The notes beneath the pieces were generated by a model that searched no databases, was not told the DNA's origin, and saw only the letters and a list, made by a program, of their open reading frames with translations. From the NCBI RefSeq assembly GCF_027596085.1, contig NC_072450.1, positions 30,037,676-30,101,675 on the forward strand: 64,000 nt of DNA, written 5' to 3'. The DNA comes from Anoplopoma fimbria (Eukaryota; Chordata; Actinopteri; Perciformes; Anoplopomatidae). The translations under genes and the position numbers were made by a program. Position 1 is the first letter of the stretch; each line of letters starts with the position of its first letter. This document shows positions 1 through 10,203 of this stretch, one piece after another.

Positions 1-14
1 CACTGAAGTGGGCT

Positions 15-800
15 GTGTGTGAGAAGTTCCATGATTATCTGTATGGTACAGAATTCACAGTCCTTACTGACAACAATCCTCTCACCTATGTGTTGACCTC
101 TGCAAAACTCGATGCAGCAGGTCACCGCTGGTTAGCAGCTCTGTCAACGTACCGTTTTGAAGTGAAGTATCGGCCTGGTAATACTAATCAAGATGCAGAT
201 GGGCTGTCAAGGCGCCCCCAGGAACCCTCACAAGAAGACGATGCTTTCCTCCAGGAAAAAGAGAGGATCGAGGAGCTCCGTCAACGTGTGCTGGACGGGA
301 ATCACAAAGTACTCTCAGAGGACACCTTCACTGCCCTCTGCCAAAGACACTCAGTGCGACTGGAGCCCAGTGAATACCCCCCGGAACCCCCCGCCTTAGC
401 AGAGTCCCTAGCGGTGGACCCCTCCGCCATTCCCCTGAGTTACACCTGCCTTGCACAAAAAACTGTTCCAGGGATGACTCAAGAGGATTGGCACAATTCA
501 CAGAGGGCAGACCTGTCCATAAGGCGGGTCATCCAACTCATTGAGAGAGACACTAAGCCCTCGTTCAGAGAGACTAAGTTAGAGCTACCGGAGGTGAGGC
601 TCTTCCTCAGAGAGTGGAATCGACTTGAACTCAAAGACGGAGTCCTGTTCAGGAGGTATGTTGACAGAGGAACAGAAGGCTATCAGTTAGTCTTGCCCGA
701 GAAATACAGAGCCAAAGCACTAGAAGGTGTTCATGATGAAGTGGGGCACTCGGATTTGAGCGCGCCTTCACCTGGCCCGCGCCCGATTTTACTGGCCAAA
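15..800 (+). pseudogene. Gypsy pol: RNase H C-terminus and integrase zinc-finger start
   Basis: The first 70 residues match the end of a Ty3/Gypsy RNase H: a TDNNPLTYVL block followed by YRPGNTNQDADGLSRRP, the usual end of that domain. A charged linker of about 160 residues follows. The histidine pair of the integrase HHCC finger (HDEVGH) appears near residue 240. The frame is lost between about 755 and 800, and the paired cysteines continue in another frame. The 5' end is cut by the window, so the first methionine is not a real start. Confidence 0.85.
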
Positions 801-801
801 G

Positions 802-1799
802 ATGGCTCAAGCAGTCGATGTGAAGTGTCACACATGTGAGAGGTGTTTCAGAAGGAAAACAAACCCTGAGAGGGCTGCCCCAATGATGAACATCAGTACA
901 AGTTACCCCCTTGAATTAGTCTGCATGGACTATTTGTCTATCGAACCAGACAACAAAGATACAAGAAATGTATTGGTGATTACAGACCATTTCACTAAGT
1001 TTGCTGTGGCAATTCCCACAAAAGACCAAAGAGCAAGAACTGTAGCTAAAGCAATCTGGGAGAACTTCATCGTTCACTACGGGTTCCCTGCCCGCCTTCA
1101 TAGCGATCAGGGAAGGGATTTTGAAAGTCACACCATCAAAGAGCTGTGTTCCCTGATAGGAGCAGAAAAGGTGAGGACTACCCCTATCATCCTCGCGGGA
1201 ACCCAGTTGAAAGATTCAACAGAACCCTGCTCGGCATGCTTGGAACGCTGGAGGACAAAGACAAGTACCACTGGAGAGACTTTGTGAAGCCACTTGTCCA
1301 CGCATATAATTGCACAAGGAACAACACCACCGGCTACTCGCCTTATGAGCTGATGTTTGGCAGACAACCGACCCTTCCCATCGACCTCGTTCTGGGATTC
1401 CAGCCACAGGGGAATCATGCCAGGACTCACTCTGAGTATGTAAAGAGCCTTCGAGAACGTCTGCGGGAAAGCTATGCTCTAGCTGCAGAGAGTGCACGGA
1501 AGATGGGAGAGAAGAACAAGACAAGGTTCAATGCCAAGGTCAGAGCAGCAGAACTGATCGCAGGTGACAGAGTCTTAGTGCGAAATGTCAACATCAGAGG
1601 GAAACACAAGCTTGCGGACAGATGGGAGAGAGGGACCTATACAGTCGAAAAGAGGATGGGAGATGGACCGGTTTATGTCGTCAAGCCGGATAAGGGTGGC
1701 GGCCCCTACGCACCCTCCACAGGGACCTCCTCTTGCCATGTGGGTTCCTACCTGTCACCGATGGGAAGGAAGTTGAGCAAAAAGGCCCCTCTAAGGTGA
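802..1799 (+). pseudogene. Gypsy integrase core and C-terminal domain, frameshifted
   Basis: The stretch begins with the cysteine pair of the zinc finger (CHTCERC). The DDE core follows: MDYLSIEP holds the first Asp, HSDQGRDFES the second, and GNPVERFNRTLLG the Glu. The first two are in the frame of 802-1287 and the Glu is in the frame of 1146-1799, with the switch close to 1185 in a short run of C. Downstream, a Y-S-P-Y-E-L-M-F-G-R block and a basic DRVLVRN segment are typical of Gypsy integrase C-termini. Integrase would insert the cDNA copy into the genome. It cannot be made as one protein from the sequence as given. Confidence 0.88.
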
Positions 1800-2419
1800 T
1801 GAAGTTGAGATCCGGAGAGCGGCCAACGATGGATGCAAGGGACAACATGCTGAGCCATGAAGAGGATGTTGACGTCTGCAGCAGTAGTGATGAAGAGGAG
1901 CTTGTGGTGGTGCACAGGCCCAAAGTGACTGAAATGGGACCCTTCATCAAGACTGTGGAAAGGAGTGTCGAGAGGAGACCCCGCAGACTCAGATCAGACT
2001 CAGATCAGACTCCTACTGCTGAGAGCTTAGAAGCTGCCATTGGAAATATTCGCCATGCCCTGGACCACTCACTCCAGGGAGAGCTTCAGGAACATGCAGT
2101 GGAGCCTCTTCATGATAACCTTGAGCCTGTGGATACAGATCAACGACACGAATGTGATCACAGATCAGATCTCACGGCTGTGGAGGAAGAAGTAGCAGCG
2201 GCCATCAATCCTCTGCTTCAAGCTGAACAGTCAGAAAACATAGGAACACAAGCTGAAATCAGGAGATCAAGCAGAACACGACAACGACCTGATAGACTGC
2301 ACTATGACACTCTTGGGAGACCCTTGATCCTGGCCATTGTTGCCTTCTGTAAGAGTCTGGAAGGCCTCCTCCAGGGTCCTGCCAGGTGGCAGGCGCATGA
2401 AGGGACTAATGCGTTCTAG
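1733..2419 (+). pseudogene. Gypsy pol C-terminal extension
   Basis: About 228 residues continue from the integrase after another frame switch near 1705, again beside a run of C. The protein is acidic and polar with many Glu, Asp and Arg and no recognisable domain. It ends in a TAG directly before the polypurine tract, as expected for the last codons of a Gypsy pol gene. The methionine at 1733 is probably internal. An accessory ORF is possible but less likely, because the frame can be followed back into the integrase. Confidence 0.65.
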
Positions 2420-2429
2420 GGGGGGAGTA
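2418..2429 (+). other. Polypurine tract of Gypsy element
   Basis: A G-rich purine run overlapping the pol stop codon, immediately before TGTAACCC. Purine runs at this place prime plus-strand DNA synthesis in LTR retrotransposons. Confidence 0.7.
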
Positions 2430-3215
2430 TGTAACCCATGCTATTTCACTCTCTCTGCTAATATATGTATATGTCAATTTATATGAATGTATATATTATA
2501 ATAATATATATAATGTAGTGTGTATGGTGTATATCTATAGTATATATATATATTCCCAGTATATATTCCTGACGGCCGCTAACTGAAACGGTTGCCTGGA
2601 GACCGTGTTTTTTGTTGACGCTCCCTAATAGAGCGAACCGGTTGCCTGGAGACGGTGTTTTTTGTTGACGCTCCCGAATAGAGCGAACATAGACTTGAAG
2701 AGCGAACATAGACTTGAAGAGCGAACATAGACTTGAAGAGTGAACATATAGACTAGAAGAGAAACGAAGAAAAGGTTATCACGGAAGAAATAGAAGATAT
2801 GGAGGAAGATTTGACGTTACTTTGAACAAGAGGACAGCCTGTCATCGACTGGCCCCTGCTCAAGAGCGTTCGGCCGTAGCGGTCGTGGTAGGAACAGAAC
2901 GCCCCCTTTCATTGAATCGAGTGCACTCAAAGACTTGCTGGGTACCCATTTTATTTAGTTTGTTATTTTTCTTGGGGACCTCTTTTGGGTTCAGTGTTTT
3001 GAGTTCAGTGTTTTAGGTTCAGTGTTGTTATTATTATTATTATTATTATTGTGTAAATAATCTGATTGATTCTGATTGATCGTTAGATAAAAGGTCAAAC
3101 GTGCCTCACTGTGTCTGTGTGTTATTCCTTTTATCAGAGTTCTATTAAGAATACAAGCCAGTCTCCTTATAACCTGGGATTGATGCACCACTGCATTGTT
3201 ATATTACCTTTAAAA
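2430..3215 (+). repeat. Gypsy 3' LTR (partial, right end in the gap)
   Basis: It begins with TGTAACCC right after the polypurine tract, the normal LTR position and start. It holds an AT-rich block (about 2460-2565), a 50-bp tandem pair, a 19-bp tandem array, a short array of GTTCAGTGTTTT-like repeats (about 2988-3025) and a TTA run. No clean CA terminus is seen before the N run, so the right boundary is open and a second copy cannot be compared. Confidence 0.65.
2589..2757 (+). repeat. Tandem repeats inside the LTR (50 bp x2, 19 bp x4)
   Basis: A 50-bp unit starting CGGTTGCCTGGAGAC occurs at 2589 and 2639 with two or three differences. From 2681 a 19-bp unit starting GAGCGAACATAGACTTGA repeats at 2681, 2700, 2719 and 2738, the last diverged. 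Such arrays in LTRs often vary in copy number between copies. Confidence 0.85.
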
Positions 3216-3315
3216 NNNNNNNNNNNNNNNNNNNNNNNNNNNNNNNNNNNNNNNNNNNNNNNNNNNNNNNNNNNNNNNNNNNNNNNNNNNNNNNNNNNNN
3301 NNNNNNNNNNNNNNN
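3216..3315. other. Assembly gap, 100 N
   Basis: Exactly 100 N, the usual filler for a gap of unknown size. The Gypsy LTR stops at its left side and an unrelated LINE fragment starts at its right side, so the real distance and content are unknown. Confidence 0.99.
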
Positions 3316-3575
3316 TCTCTAATAGTTAGAATCTTATCATTAAAGAAGTTCATGAAGTCCCTACTACTGAGGTGTATAGGAATACGGAATTACGGAGAGC
3401 CTTCTTATATATTTTAAGACTATCTCCCCAGACCAACCGAGATTTTTCCAAATTGGTGGAACCCCATATACTTTCAAATTTTCGCGATGTTTGCTTTAAT
3501 TCGTGGGTTTGTGGGTTATACCATGGAGCGAACTTCCTCTGTAGAGGACAAATAAAATACAATTCATCCACCAGA
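3316..3575 (-). mobile_element. L2-type LINE fragment (linker before RT)
   Basis: The minus-strand translation resembles the linker between endonuclease and reverse transcriptase seen in the L2-type element at about 57.8-58.2 kb of this window. The plus strands of the two also match over blocks such as GCCTTC-TATAT-TTTTAA-ACTATCTC and AATTGGTGGAA. No catalytic domain is present. The right end merges into unassigned sequence. Confidence 0.55.
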
Positions 3576-3708
3576 TGGAGACATAGTCACATGGAAGGCA
3601 AAACTAAAAATGAAAGATATTATGATTATTTCATGATTATGGTTATCTATCCAGAAACAAAAATAAGCTCCCATTCATTCAAGTGACAAGAAAGCATATA
3701 TCATAGTA

Positions 3709-4095
3709 AGAGCAAGACTGAAAGCTGGCATCAAGGAGACAAAGCGGAGGCATCAAGAGAGACTTGTGATAAGCCTCAACACCAGCAACACTAAACATAT
3801 GTGGCAGAATGTCATAGGCTACAAAAACAGGAGCGCCACCTTCATGTGTGAGGCCACATTACCATATGAGCTGAACACCTTTTATGCTAGCTTTTATCTT
3901 GTCAAGAAAGAGTCAGCTGTCAAGTCTGCCCCGCTTCCAGAGGACCGGCCTATGTCAGTATCCACAGAGGATGTGAGGAAAATCCTAATGAGAGTGAATA
4001 TGAGTAAAGCTCCAACTCTTATATCTTTTAACGCTGAATTAATATGCTCGAACTCTGTATTGTTTTGGCTACCTCCCTGTATGAAACCTGCTTAA
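3709..4095 (+). pseudogene. LINE ORF2 fragment, linker to RT N-terminus
   Basis: The translation carries ARLKAGIKETKRRHQERL, then a W-Q-N-V-I-G-Y block, a TLPYELNTFYASF block and SVSTEDVRKILMRVN. This order is typical of fish CR1/Rex-type LINE ORF2 proteins just before the RT fingers. The sequence degenerates before the A-G-P-D motif and ends in a stop. It is a dead fragment in the orientation opposite to the adjacent L2-type piece. Confidence 0.7.
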
Positions 4096-4789
4096 TAAAT
4101 AAAATTGCCCAGCAGGGAAAATAACCGTCAAATAATACCATTAATAAAGACTGCATTTTATTAAGGTGAGCTTTTCCAGGATTCTGATGTTGTGCATGCT
4201 GTCTCACTGGCATTGTTTACTTGGACATTTGATGGAAATAGATTTGAAGTTACCATTTTGTCATCAGAGGGTGTATGTGTATGCAATTGTGGATGTCCGC
4301 AAAGTGATGTCTTGTTGTGATCACACACACCTTTACGGCCTTGTGTCCTCAGCTGACTGTGTATGTGTCCGTTTGGTCAATGTTGATGGTAGCCTGTGTA
4401 TAGGCTAAAATCAATAACACACAGAGGCAACATTCACAGAAGCTCTCACACATTGGATCTGGTACATGTAAGCGGGGCTCTGTGAGCAGGAGAAATTTGC
4501 TATCTCAGTCAACATAACAAGGACTAAGGAATTAATGCTTCAACTGACAACATTTACCATCAACACATTGGCTGTTGCCTCTTACATCTTCTAGTCTAGC
4601 AGAGGTTCTTACTCCCACAACTCAATCGGTATTAAAAATACAGTTAAAACACCTGTGAAAAATGAATACAGAAAATTCCTTCATATAAACACTGACTTTT
4701 TACGTGATCCACATAAAAGGTACCAGACTTTCCACTTAACAACATTGGTTTCACCTTAGCCTTTCCTGCTATGATTACTAAAAATAACC
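4096..4789. other. No feature recognised
   Basis: AT-rich sequence with only short chance reading frames. No repeat family recognised by eye. Confidence 0.4.
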
Positions 4790-4985
4790 TTTCTGACTGT
4801 TTGTTTCTCTCCTCCGACATGTTTGTATCTCTTCTCCCTCCTGTTTCTGCCTCTCTTCCATCAGTTTGTTCCTCTCATCCCAACTGATTGTGTCTCTCCT
4901 CCCCCCTGTTTGTTGCTCTTCTCCCACCTGCCGGTTCCTCATTTTCCACGTTTGTTCCTCTCCCCTACTTGTTTGTTACTCTCTA
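4790..4985 (+). repeat. Diverged pyrimidine-rich minisatellite
   Basis: Imperfect tandem copies of a roughly 25-35 bp unit of the form TGTTTGTNYCTCTYCTCCC, about six in number, with strong C/T strand bias. The units vary in length. Expansion by slippage is the simplest origin. Confidence 0.6.
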
Positions 4986-5086
4986 AGGGAGGGTAATCTG
5001 GAGCCATCCTCAATACTCCTATCCAGTGTCTGTGATAATCTGTTCAGTCTGTTTTTCTTTTGTATTCACTTCCTGTTTTATTTTGT

Positions 5087-5468
5087 TGTCACGGTTCTTG
5101 TGTATGGTGTCTAGTTTTACTTCCTGTAGGTTTCCCCACACACCTGTACCTTGTTTGTAATTAAGCTTGCCCTATTTAAACCCTGTGTGTCCACTTCCCC
5201 TCTGCCAGATTGTCTTCGTCTCCTTAGTGTGCACATGCTTTCATGTCTTAATTTCCTTCTGTTTGCTTGCCTGGTTCATGACTCTGCCTGGATTACGGAC
5301 TTTGGATTTTGTGCCTTTTCCCTGAATGGACTTTGTCGCTTTCTCTGACTGCCTTCCCCGTGTATGACCTCCACCTGTAAGTTTTATTTTGAACCTTATT
5401 TTGTCTCTGTTGCTTCCTTCTGAGTCCCAGTCTTGTACAGAAGCGTTGCAGTGTCTAACCCTGTCATG
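5087..5468 (+). repeat. Solo-LTR-like sequence
   Basis: It starts TGTCACGG, has a TATA-like TATTTAAA near 5173 followed by a C/T-rich stretch of the kind seen after LTR transcription starts, and ends around CTAACCCTGTCA. The architecture is like fish Gypsy LTRs, with no coding sequence beside it. No target-site duplication was confirmed, and the exact right end is uncertain. Confidence 0.45.
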
Positions 5469-6590
5469 TAAGCACCAGGCCCCAACATAGCGTCCTGCCC
5501 TGCAACCATCTGTAAGCCTTACACTGGCACAATACCAACAAGCTGTGGCCCTAAGTGCCCTGAACATAAAGGATGAAGGAGATGGACATTTTCTGAGAAG
5601 TTTCTTACATCATCGAGATGTCTGTTTCCAGATGGAGGATTAAAAAGTGACAATGATGCCTGTGAAGGCACTTTACTGTGTGGGGATTTAAAGAGAAATG
5701 GACACACACATAGTTCCCCCTAGTATTGAGTCTCTTCACAGTTCAGTTTGTTAATGTAACCAGGTTAAAAAAGTACCCTACATTGTAATAAAAATAAGAT
5801 AATAGCTATGTTGATAAATAAGATAAACATTAGGTCTTGTTAAAAGCATGGTTAAATAAAGCAATTTCATATGAAGATTAAGATTTAGGGATGGTTCCTA
5901 AATAGATTAAAGATGTAGAGTGTAATAAATAAGTTTGAAAGATAAAGATGTACAGATGTATAGTGTTATATTGAAGAGTTCATGTGGTTAAAGGAAGTAG
6001 GATTCGGTAATAAAGGTAATACTGGTTGTTCATTGTTGAGATAGGTGGGGTCACAGGTGGCAGGAAGTAAAAGTCAGAGTTTTGTTTACGTTCGGTGGCT
6101 TGACAAACGAGTCGCGACGTGAGCATGTGTGACAGCGGGTCGTCATGTAAAGATTTGTGCAAGTTTATGCAAATGGTGTCTAAGATTATCTACTTGACAA
6201 TCTTCACCATCGTTTGGATTTTCCACGCTCTCAAGCTTCCCATCAGGCCTGCAACAAAGGTTTTATATATTTATTGTGCCGGCTGTGTGAGTGTGTGTGT
6301 GCTTGATGAGTGTGGGCCCACTGAGTTTAATTTGAATTGAGTTATATCATAGTAATTCTAACTGAAGGGAATTATTGTTGCAACTCGTGTCATCTTAAGA
6401 AATTGTGAAGTGATTGAGACCGAATGTATTTTATTTCGTTATTTTAGCAACAAAAGTTTGATCATTTTCTTAGATAGAGGTGTTTAAAGGTTAAGTATAA
6501 AAATAGATATTTGTTGAGGAAGTCATACATTTAACTTTTGCAGAATGCCGACGCAGATGTTGCTCAGCATATTTGGTAAAATGTTTGCGT
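5469..6590. other. AT-rich region before Gypsy II; possible LTR or leader remains
   Basis: No coding sequence. The sequence TGTAACC at about 5753 could mark an old LTR start for the downstream Gypsy element, but no matching second copy of this part is seen in the window. Confidence 0.3.
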
Positions 6591-6741
6591 AAAATTGTAG
6601 GTTAATAATAATAGTGACATGTCATTCAAGGTTAATATAGAAACTTAAGACCACATAACCTCAAGTATTAGTTATTGTAAAGTGAGTTATATGTTTTAAA
6701 GAACTCAGGGCCCTTCCCTGACTAAACTAGGGATAAGTGGG
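6591..6741 (+). repeat. 150-bp direct repeat, left copy (Gypsy II flank)
   Basis: Starts AAAATTGTAGGTTAATAATA and ends GGGATAAGTGGG. It matches 10051-10203 over its whole length at roughly 95 percent by eye, in the same orientation. The pair brackets the degenerate Gypsy coding region, which fits LTR or LTR-adjacent sequence, though neither edge shows TG...CA. Confidence 0.75.
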
Positions 6742-6836
6742 ATTAGAGGTGTTCTGAGTTTCTAGCGGCACTAGAGTTAAGGTAAATAACTTAGTGTGTG
6801 TAGCAGTTTAAAGTATAGGAAATATTCACAGTCACT

Positions 6837-7082
6837 ATGTTTCTAAACAAGTTGAAGAACGGGTGCAGAGGAGGAGCACTGGATGAGAGTCATGCTTTAC
6901 TGACAATTGTCCCAGAAAACACAGAGATAGCACAAATGGAAGAGACGTTACAGACTATAAAGTGTCTTGGACGTGTTCGAGTCAGAGGAAGAATGTTAGG
7001 TGAAAAGCTAATGAAGTACAAGTACTTTGTGAGTGCTAGCATCGGAAGGACTGATGGCATGGTCAATCTTCACTGTGGCTAA
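6837..7082 (+). pseudogene. Gag N-terminal fragment (possible)
   Basis: An 81-residue reading frame between the left direct repeat and the clear gag, with a basic [17 protein letters not shown] segment. Its position fits the N-terminal part of gag, as in PNMA/Ty3-type gags that start with a similar short domain. Sequence alone does not prove the link to the following frame. Confidence 0.4.
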
Positions 7083-7149
7083 AAGCTCAGGTGCTGAATA
7101 AGACTTTAACATTAAACTGAGTGCTCTACTACAGGCAGAAGGAAAATCT

Positions 7150-8030
7150 ATGGAAGATGTGCAGGCTTTACTCACGAATCAGCAGCCAGATTCCTTCGCA
7201 ACAGAGTCCATCCTTTGTGCCGTTGGTGATCTATTAGACAAAACAGCCAAACCATCTATGGAGAGTGGAGGATACCGCCGCCTGCAAATCTTTTCAGGTA
7301 CTGTGCCTACTCCAGCAGGGGAGGAACAATTCGACCATTGGTTGGAGCAAGCTCACCTGATGGCGGAGGAGAGTGATGGCTCCTTAAAAGATAAAAGGAG
7401 AAGAATAATGGAGAGCCTAAAGGGTCCTGTACTAGAGGTTCTAAAAGCAGTGCGCTTATCTGACCCTGAGGTTACCCCAGATAAGTGCTTAGAGGCTCTT
7501 GAAAGTGCCTTTGGACTGGCAGAGTCAGAAGATGACTTGCATTTTGCTTTCACAGCAACAAGCTGGGGAGAAACTGTCTGATTTCTTAAGGAGACTAGAG
7601 AGCTCTCTGTTCAAAGTAGTACAAAGAGGTGGCCTTCCAACCAGTGGTATGGATCGAGCAACTTCTTAAAGGCGCAGTAAATGCTGACCTGATGTTAATT
7701 CAACTGCAATTGAGAGAGAGGAGGAACAACCCTCCAACCTTCCTCGAACTATTGCGTGAAATACGCACAGAAGAGGAATATAAAGCGTCCAGGGCAGAAC
7801 TAAGCCAATCAATGTGCACGGTTCATCCCAAGCTTCATTTGGAAAAAAAAAACAGTTGGAGATACAAAGTCTGAGAGCTGAAATTAAAGAAGTAAAATCA
7901 ATATTTGCATCACTAGCCACACAGTCCCATCAAAACATTGAAGAGAAGAATGAAAAAACACTTAATGTCGAAGCATCCACAGACACTAGTTCCGACCCGG
8001 AAGTTGTAGCCCTAAATAAAACAAGTTAAA
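7150..8030 (+). pseudogene. Gypsy gag (capsid), frameshifted
   Basis: The capsid-like part reads FSGTVPTPAGEEQFDHWLEQ, then RRRIMESLKGPVLEV and DPEVTPDKCLEALESAFG, typical of Ty3/Gypsy and PNMA-like capsids. The frame changes near 7560 and again near 7840. The later parts carry LQLRERRNNPPTFLELLREI and a K/E-rich coiled-coil-like tail. Gag would form the particle that packages element RNA. It is broken here and not expected to work. Confidence 0.8.
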
Positions 8031-8129
8031 CAGTTAAAACAAAAAGTAAACTAAAAAATGTCCCATCAGACTGGAATTACAACAGCTGCAATGACAATAA
8101 ACACTCCTAACAGACCCATAACTGAGTCA

Positions 8130-8190
8130 GAGGAACGTTTTTGTTACCGCAGTGGGGAAAGTGGACACCTGGCAGGAAAATGCAGAAACC
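8130..8190 (+). pseudogene. Gag zinc knuckle with a lost cysteine
   Basis: The translation reads CYRSGESGHLAGKC. The CCHC pattern is C-x2-C-x4-H-x4-C, but the second position is Ser instead of Cys, so zinc binding should be lost. Confidence 0.7.
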
Positions 8191-8200
8191 ATGAAAATTT

Positions 8201-8830
8201 GTGATCCAGAGGCTTATTCAAGCTTTCAAAAAAGCCAAAAGCAACAACCCACAATCTACTGGTGAGGCTGCATCAAAGGAAACTACCTGCACAGTTCGGA
8301 AGAGTGCAGTGGATACGATTGCTCCCGTGGGCATACCAGAAGGCCTAATAGGGTCGCCTTCCTTGGAACCACTAAAAGTGAATGGGCACCTGTGTAATGC
8401 ACTATTAGGCAACGGTTCTCGGGTTAGCATAATCTTTGAATCTTGGTAAGTGAGATACCTTTCAGATACTCCTATTCACCCTGTGACTAAACTGGACATC
8501 TGGGGTTTGAGTGATTCTAGTTACCCATACTGTGGTTATGTAGTGGTAGACATTGAGTTCCCGAAGAAAGTGGTGGGAGCGCCAGCCGCTATGTCAGTCT
8601 TGGCTTTAATATGTCCTGACCTACCAGGTCCAGATCAGACACCTGTGATTATAGGGACCAATGCCAAAGACAGTCTTTCTAAGCGACTGGCCCAGCTTTG
8701 TGACGATACAGCTGGAGTGTCAGTGGCACACACTGTTGGGGTACACAACACTTGCCCTGAGAAAAAAATAGAGTTGCTGAAAGAAGAAGATGGTGAAGAA
8801 GTAGGATGTGGGAAGGTCCTGGTCCCCTGA
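8201..8830 (+). pseudogene. Gypsy protease region, active site lost
   Basis: A V-N-G-H-L-C-N-A-L-L segment leads to GNGSRVSIIF at the place where retroviral-type aspartic proteases have D-S/T-G followed by hydrophobic residues. The Asp is replaced by Gly and the next residue by Asn, so catalysis should be impossible. After a stop, the next frame (8450-8830) continues with YPYCGYVVVDIEFPKK and a P-V-I-I-G-T-N block, the normal second half of this region in fish Gypsy elements. Confidence 0.7.
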
Positions 8831-8937
8831 TGCTATCTGCAGGAAGCAGTAGTAAAGTAATCTGCAAAGTTGTGCTAGAGCAGTCGCTGCCCAATAAAAT
8901 CTTGATGGTTGAAGCCTCTACAACAGGGGTGTCAAAC

Positions 8938-9262
8938 ATGGTGATACCCAGCAATGCTGTGGATGATCCATAGTTTTACCAATGGGGGTCCAATTCCAGT
9001 GGGTTCTGCTTTAGGATGACTTTGCCAATGTGTAAAAATTATAGAAAGACATAAATTGCATTTCTATAAAAGTAGCTGCTATTCCTAATCAGTCCACTGG
9101 GGGTCGTCTGTATCAGTAAAACAACAAACCCCCTTCCAGCAGGTGTACTGTTGCAGCCCATGGTGATACCCAGCAATGCTGTGGATGTTAATCGGTTCAT
9201 AGTTTTACTCCTGAATGAATCGCTGAAAGATGTTACTATTCCAGTGGGTTCTGCTTTAGGTC
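8938..9262 (+). repeat. Internal duplication within Gypsy II
   Basis: The block starting GTGATACCCAGCAATGCTGTGG occurs at about 8940 and again at about 9162, and each is followed by CCAGTGGGTTCTGCTTTAGG (near 8995 and 9240). The first copy has internal deletions. The second lies in a frame (9151-9366) that reads as normal pol linker. Confidence 0.75.
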
Positions 9263-9366
9263 ACCTGTGTATTACTAATGTTGTTACAACAGTATCCAAA
9301 CAGCAGACAGTAACAGAGGAATTTGATGCCAGTTTAATTGACATTTATCGAGTCACCTATTCCTGA
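9151..9366 (+). pseudogene. Gypsy pol linker between protease and RT
   Basis: A 71-residue frame with VIPSNAVDVNRFIVLLLNES and a V-G-S-A-L-G-H-L block, as found before the RT in this type of element. It ends in a stop before the RT part and has no catalytic residues. Confidence 0.55.
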
Positions 9367-9436
9367 AGAGTGGAAAACCTGGCTTTGTCAGAAGTTGTCT
9401 GAAAGAGCAGATGTCTTTGCCCTGAACTAGCTGGAT

Positions 9437-9742
9437 GTGGGTCTAGCCAAAGGAGTGGACGTAAGGATGTGCATAGACTATCGTACACTCAACAGCCGTA
9501 CTGTTCCTGACCAGTACACTACCCCACGCATTGATGAGGCTTTGGACTGTCTAACAGGCAGTCAGTGGTTTTCTGTCTTGGATTTGAGAAGTGGCTCTTA
9601 TCAGATCGCTGTGAAAGAGGACAAGGAAAAAATTGCTTTCATCTGTCCTCTAGGATTCTACCAATTTGAGAGGATGCCACAAGGCATCACAGGAGCACCT
9701 GCACCGAGTTGGTGTACTTGGTTCCTCTGGAGATTCTCCTAG
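9437..9742 (+). pseudogene. Gypsy reverse transcriptase, N-terminal part
   Basis: VRMCIDYRTLNSRTVPDQYT and FSVLDLRSGSYQI (motif A with its Asp), then GFYQFERMPQGITGAPA, are clear Ty3/Gypsy RT fingers and palm. A deletion joins an upstream G-L-A-K-G-V-D segment straight to the fingers. The sequence breaks just after G-A-P-A, so the Y-x-D-D catalytic motif, RNase H and integrase are absent. Confidence 0.88.
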
Positions 9743-10050
9743 GAATGTGGAACAGCTTGGAGCTTCTCCTGACTGTATTCCTGATGTGTATGGTTTTACT
9801 ACACGCCTACAGCTTAACTCACTAGGGCAAATGTCCAGGCAGGAGTTGATGGCAGTCAAGATTCCCTGATAGGACCTCCAATTCACACTGAAGTGATGAA
9901 AATGGCCAGATGATATAAAGACCAATCCAGAGATGCTGCTAATGAAAAGAGAAATGGGAAAGTCAGTCATGAGAAATGTACTACTTCACCGTGTAAGTAC
10001 AAGCCATACAGGTGAGAAAACTCACCAACTTGTCTTACTTGTTGAGTTCA

Positions 10051-10203
10051 AAAATTGTAGGTTAATAATAATAGTGACACATATCATTCAAGGTTAATAT
10101 AGAAACTCAAGACAACATAACCTCAAGTATTAGTTAATGTAAAGTGAGTTATATGTTTTAAAGAACTCAGGGCTCTTCCCTGACTAAACTAGGGATAAGT
10201 GGG
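10051..10203 (+). repeat. 150-bp direct repeat, right copy (Gypsy II flank)
   Basis: Second copy of 6591-6741 in direct orientation, about 3.46 kb further on. It ends at the same AAACTAGGGATAAGTGGG, after which the flanks differ. Confidence 0.75.

Larger units (their letters stand above)
1..3215 (+). mobile_element. Ty3/Gypsy LTR retrotransposon, 3' half
   Basis: Remnant entering from the left edge, read in order as the end of RNase H, a linker, integrase, a pol C-terminal extension, a polypurine tract and a 3' LTR that runs into the assembly gap. No internal stop codons appear within the coding stretches, only a few frame changes, so this is the best preserved retroelement in the window. 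The gag, protease and RT parts lie outside the window. Ty3/Gypsy assignment rests on the RNase H to integrase order and on the D, D, E integrase motifs. The subfamily is not resolved. Confidence 0.9.
6591..10203 (+). mobile_element. Degenerate Ty3/Gypsy retrotransposon (Gypsy II)
   Basis: In order on the plus strand: gag (7150-8030), a damaged CCHC knuckle near 8135-8185, a protease-like segment (8330-8830), a duplicated linker (8938-9262) and the first part of RT (9437-9700). The RT end, RNase H and integrase are missing. Many stops, frameshifts and deletions make it much older than the element at the left edge. A 150-bp direct repeat lies at each side. Confidence 0.8.
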
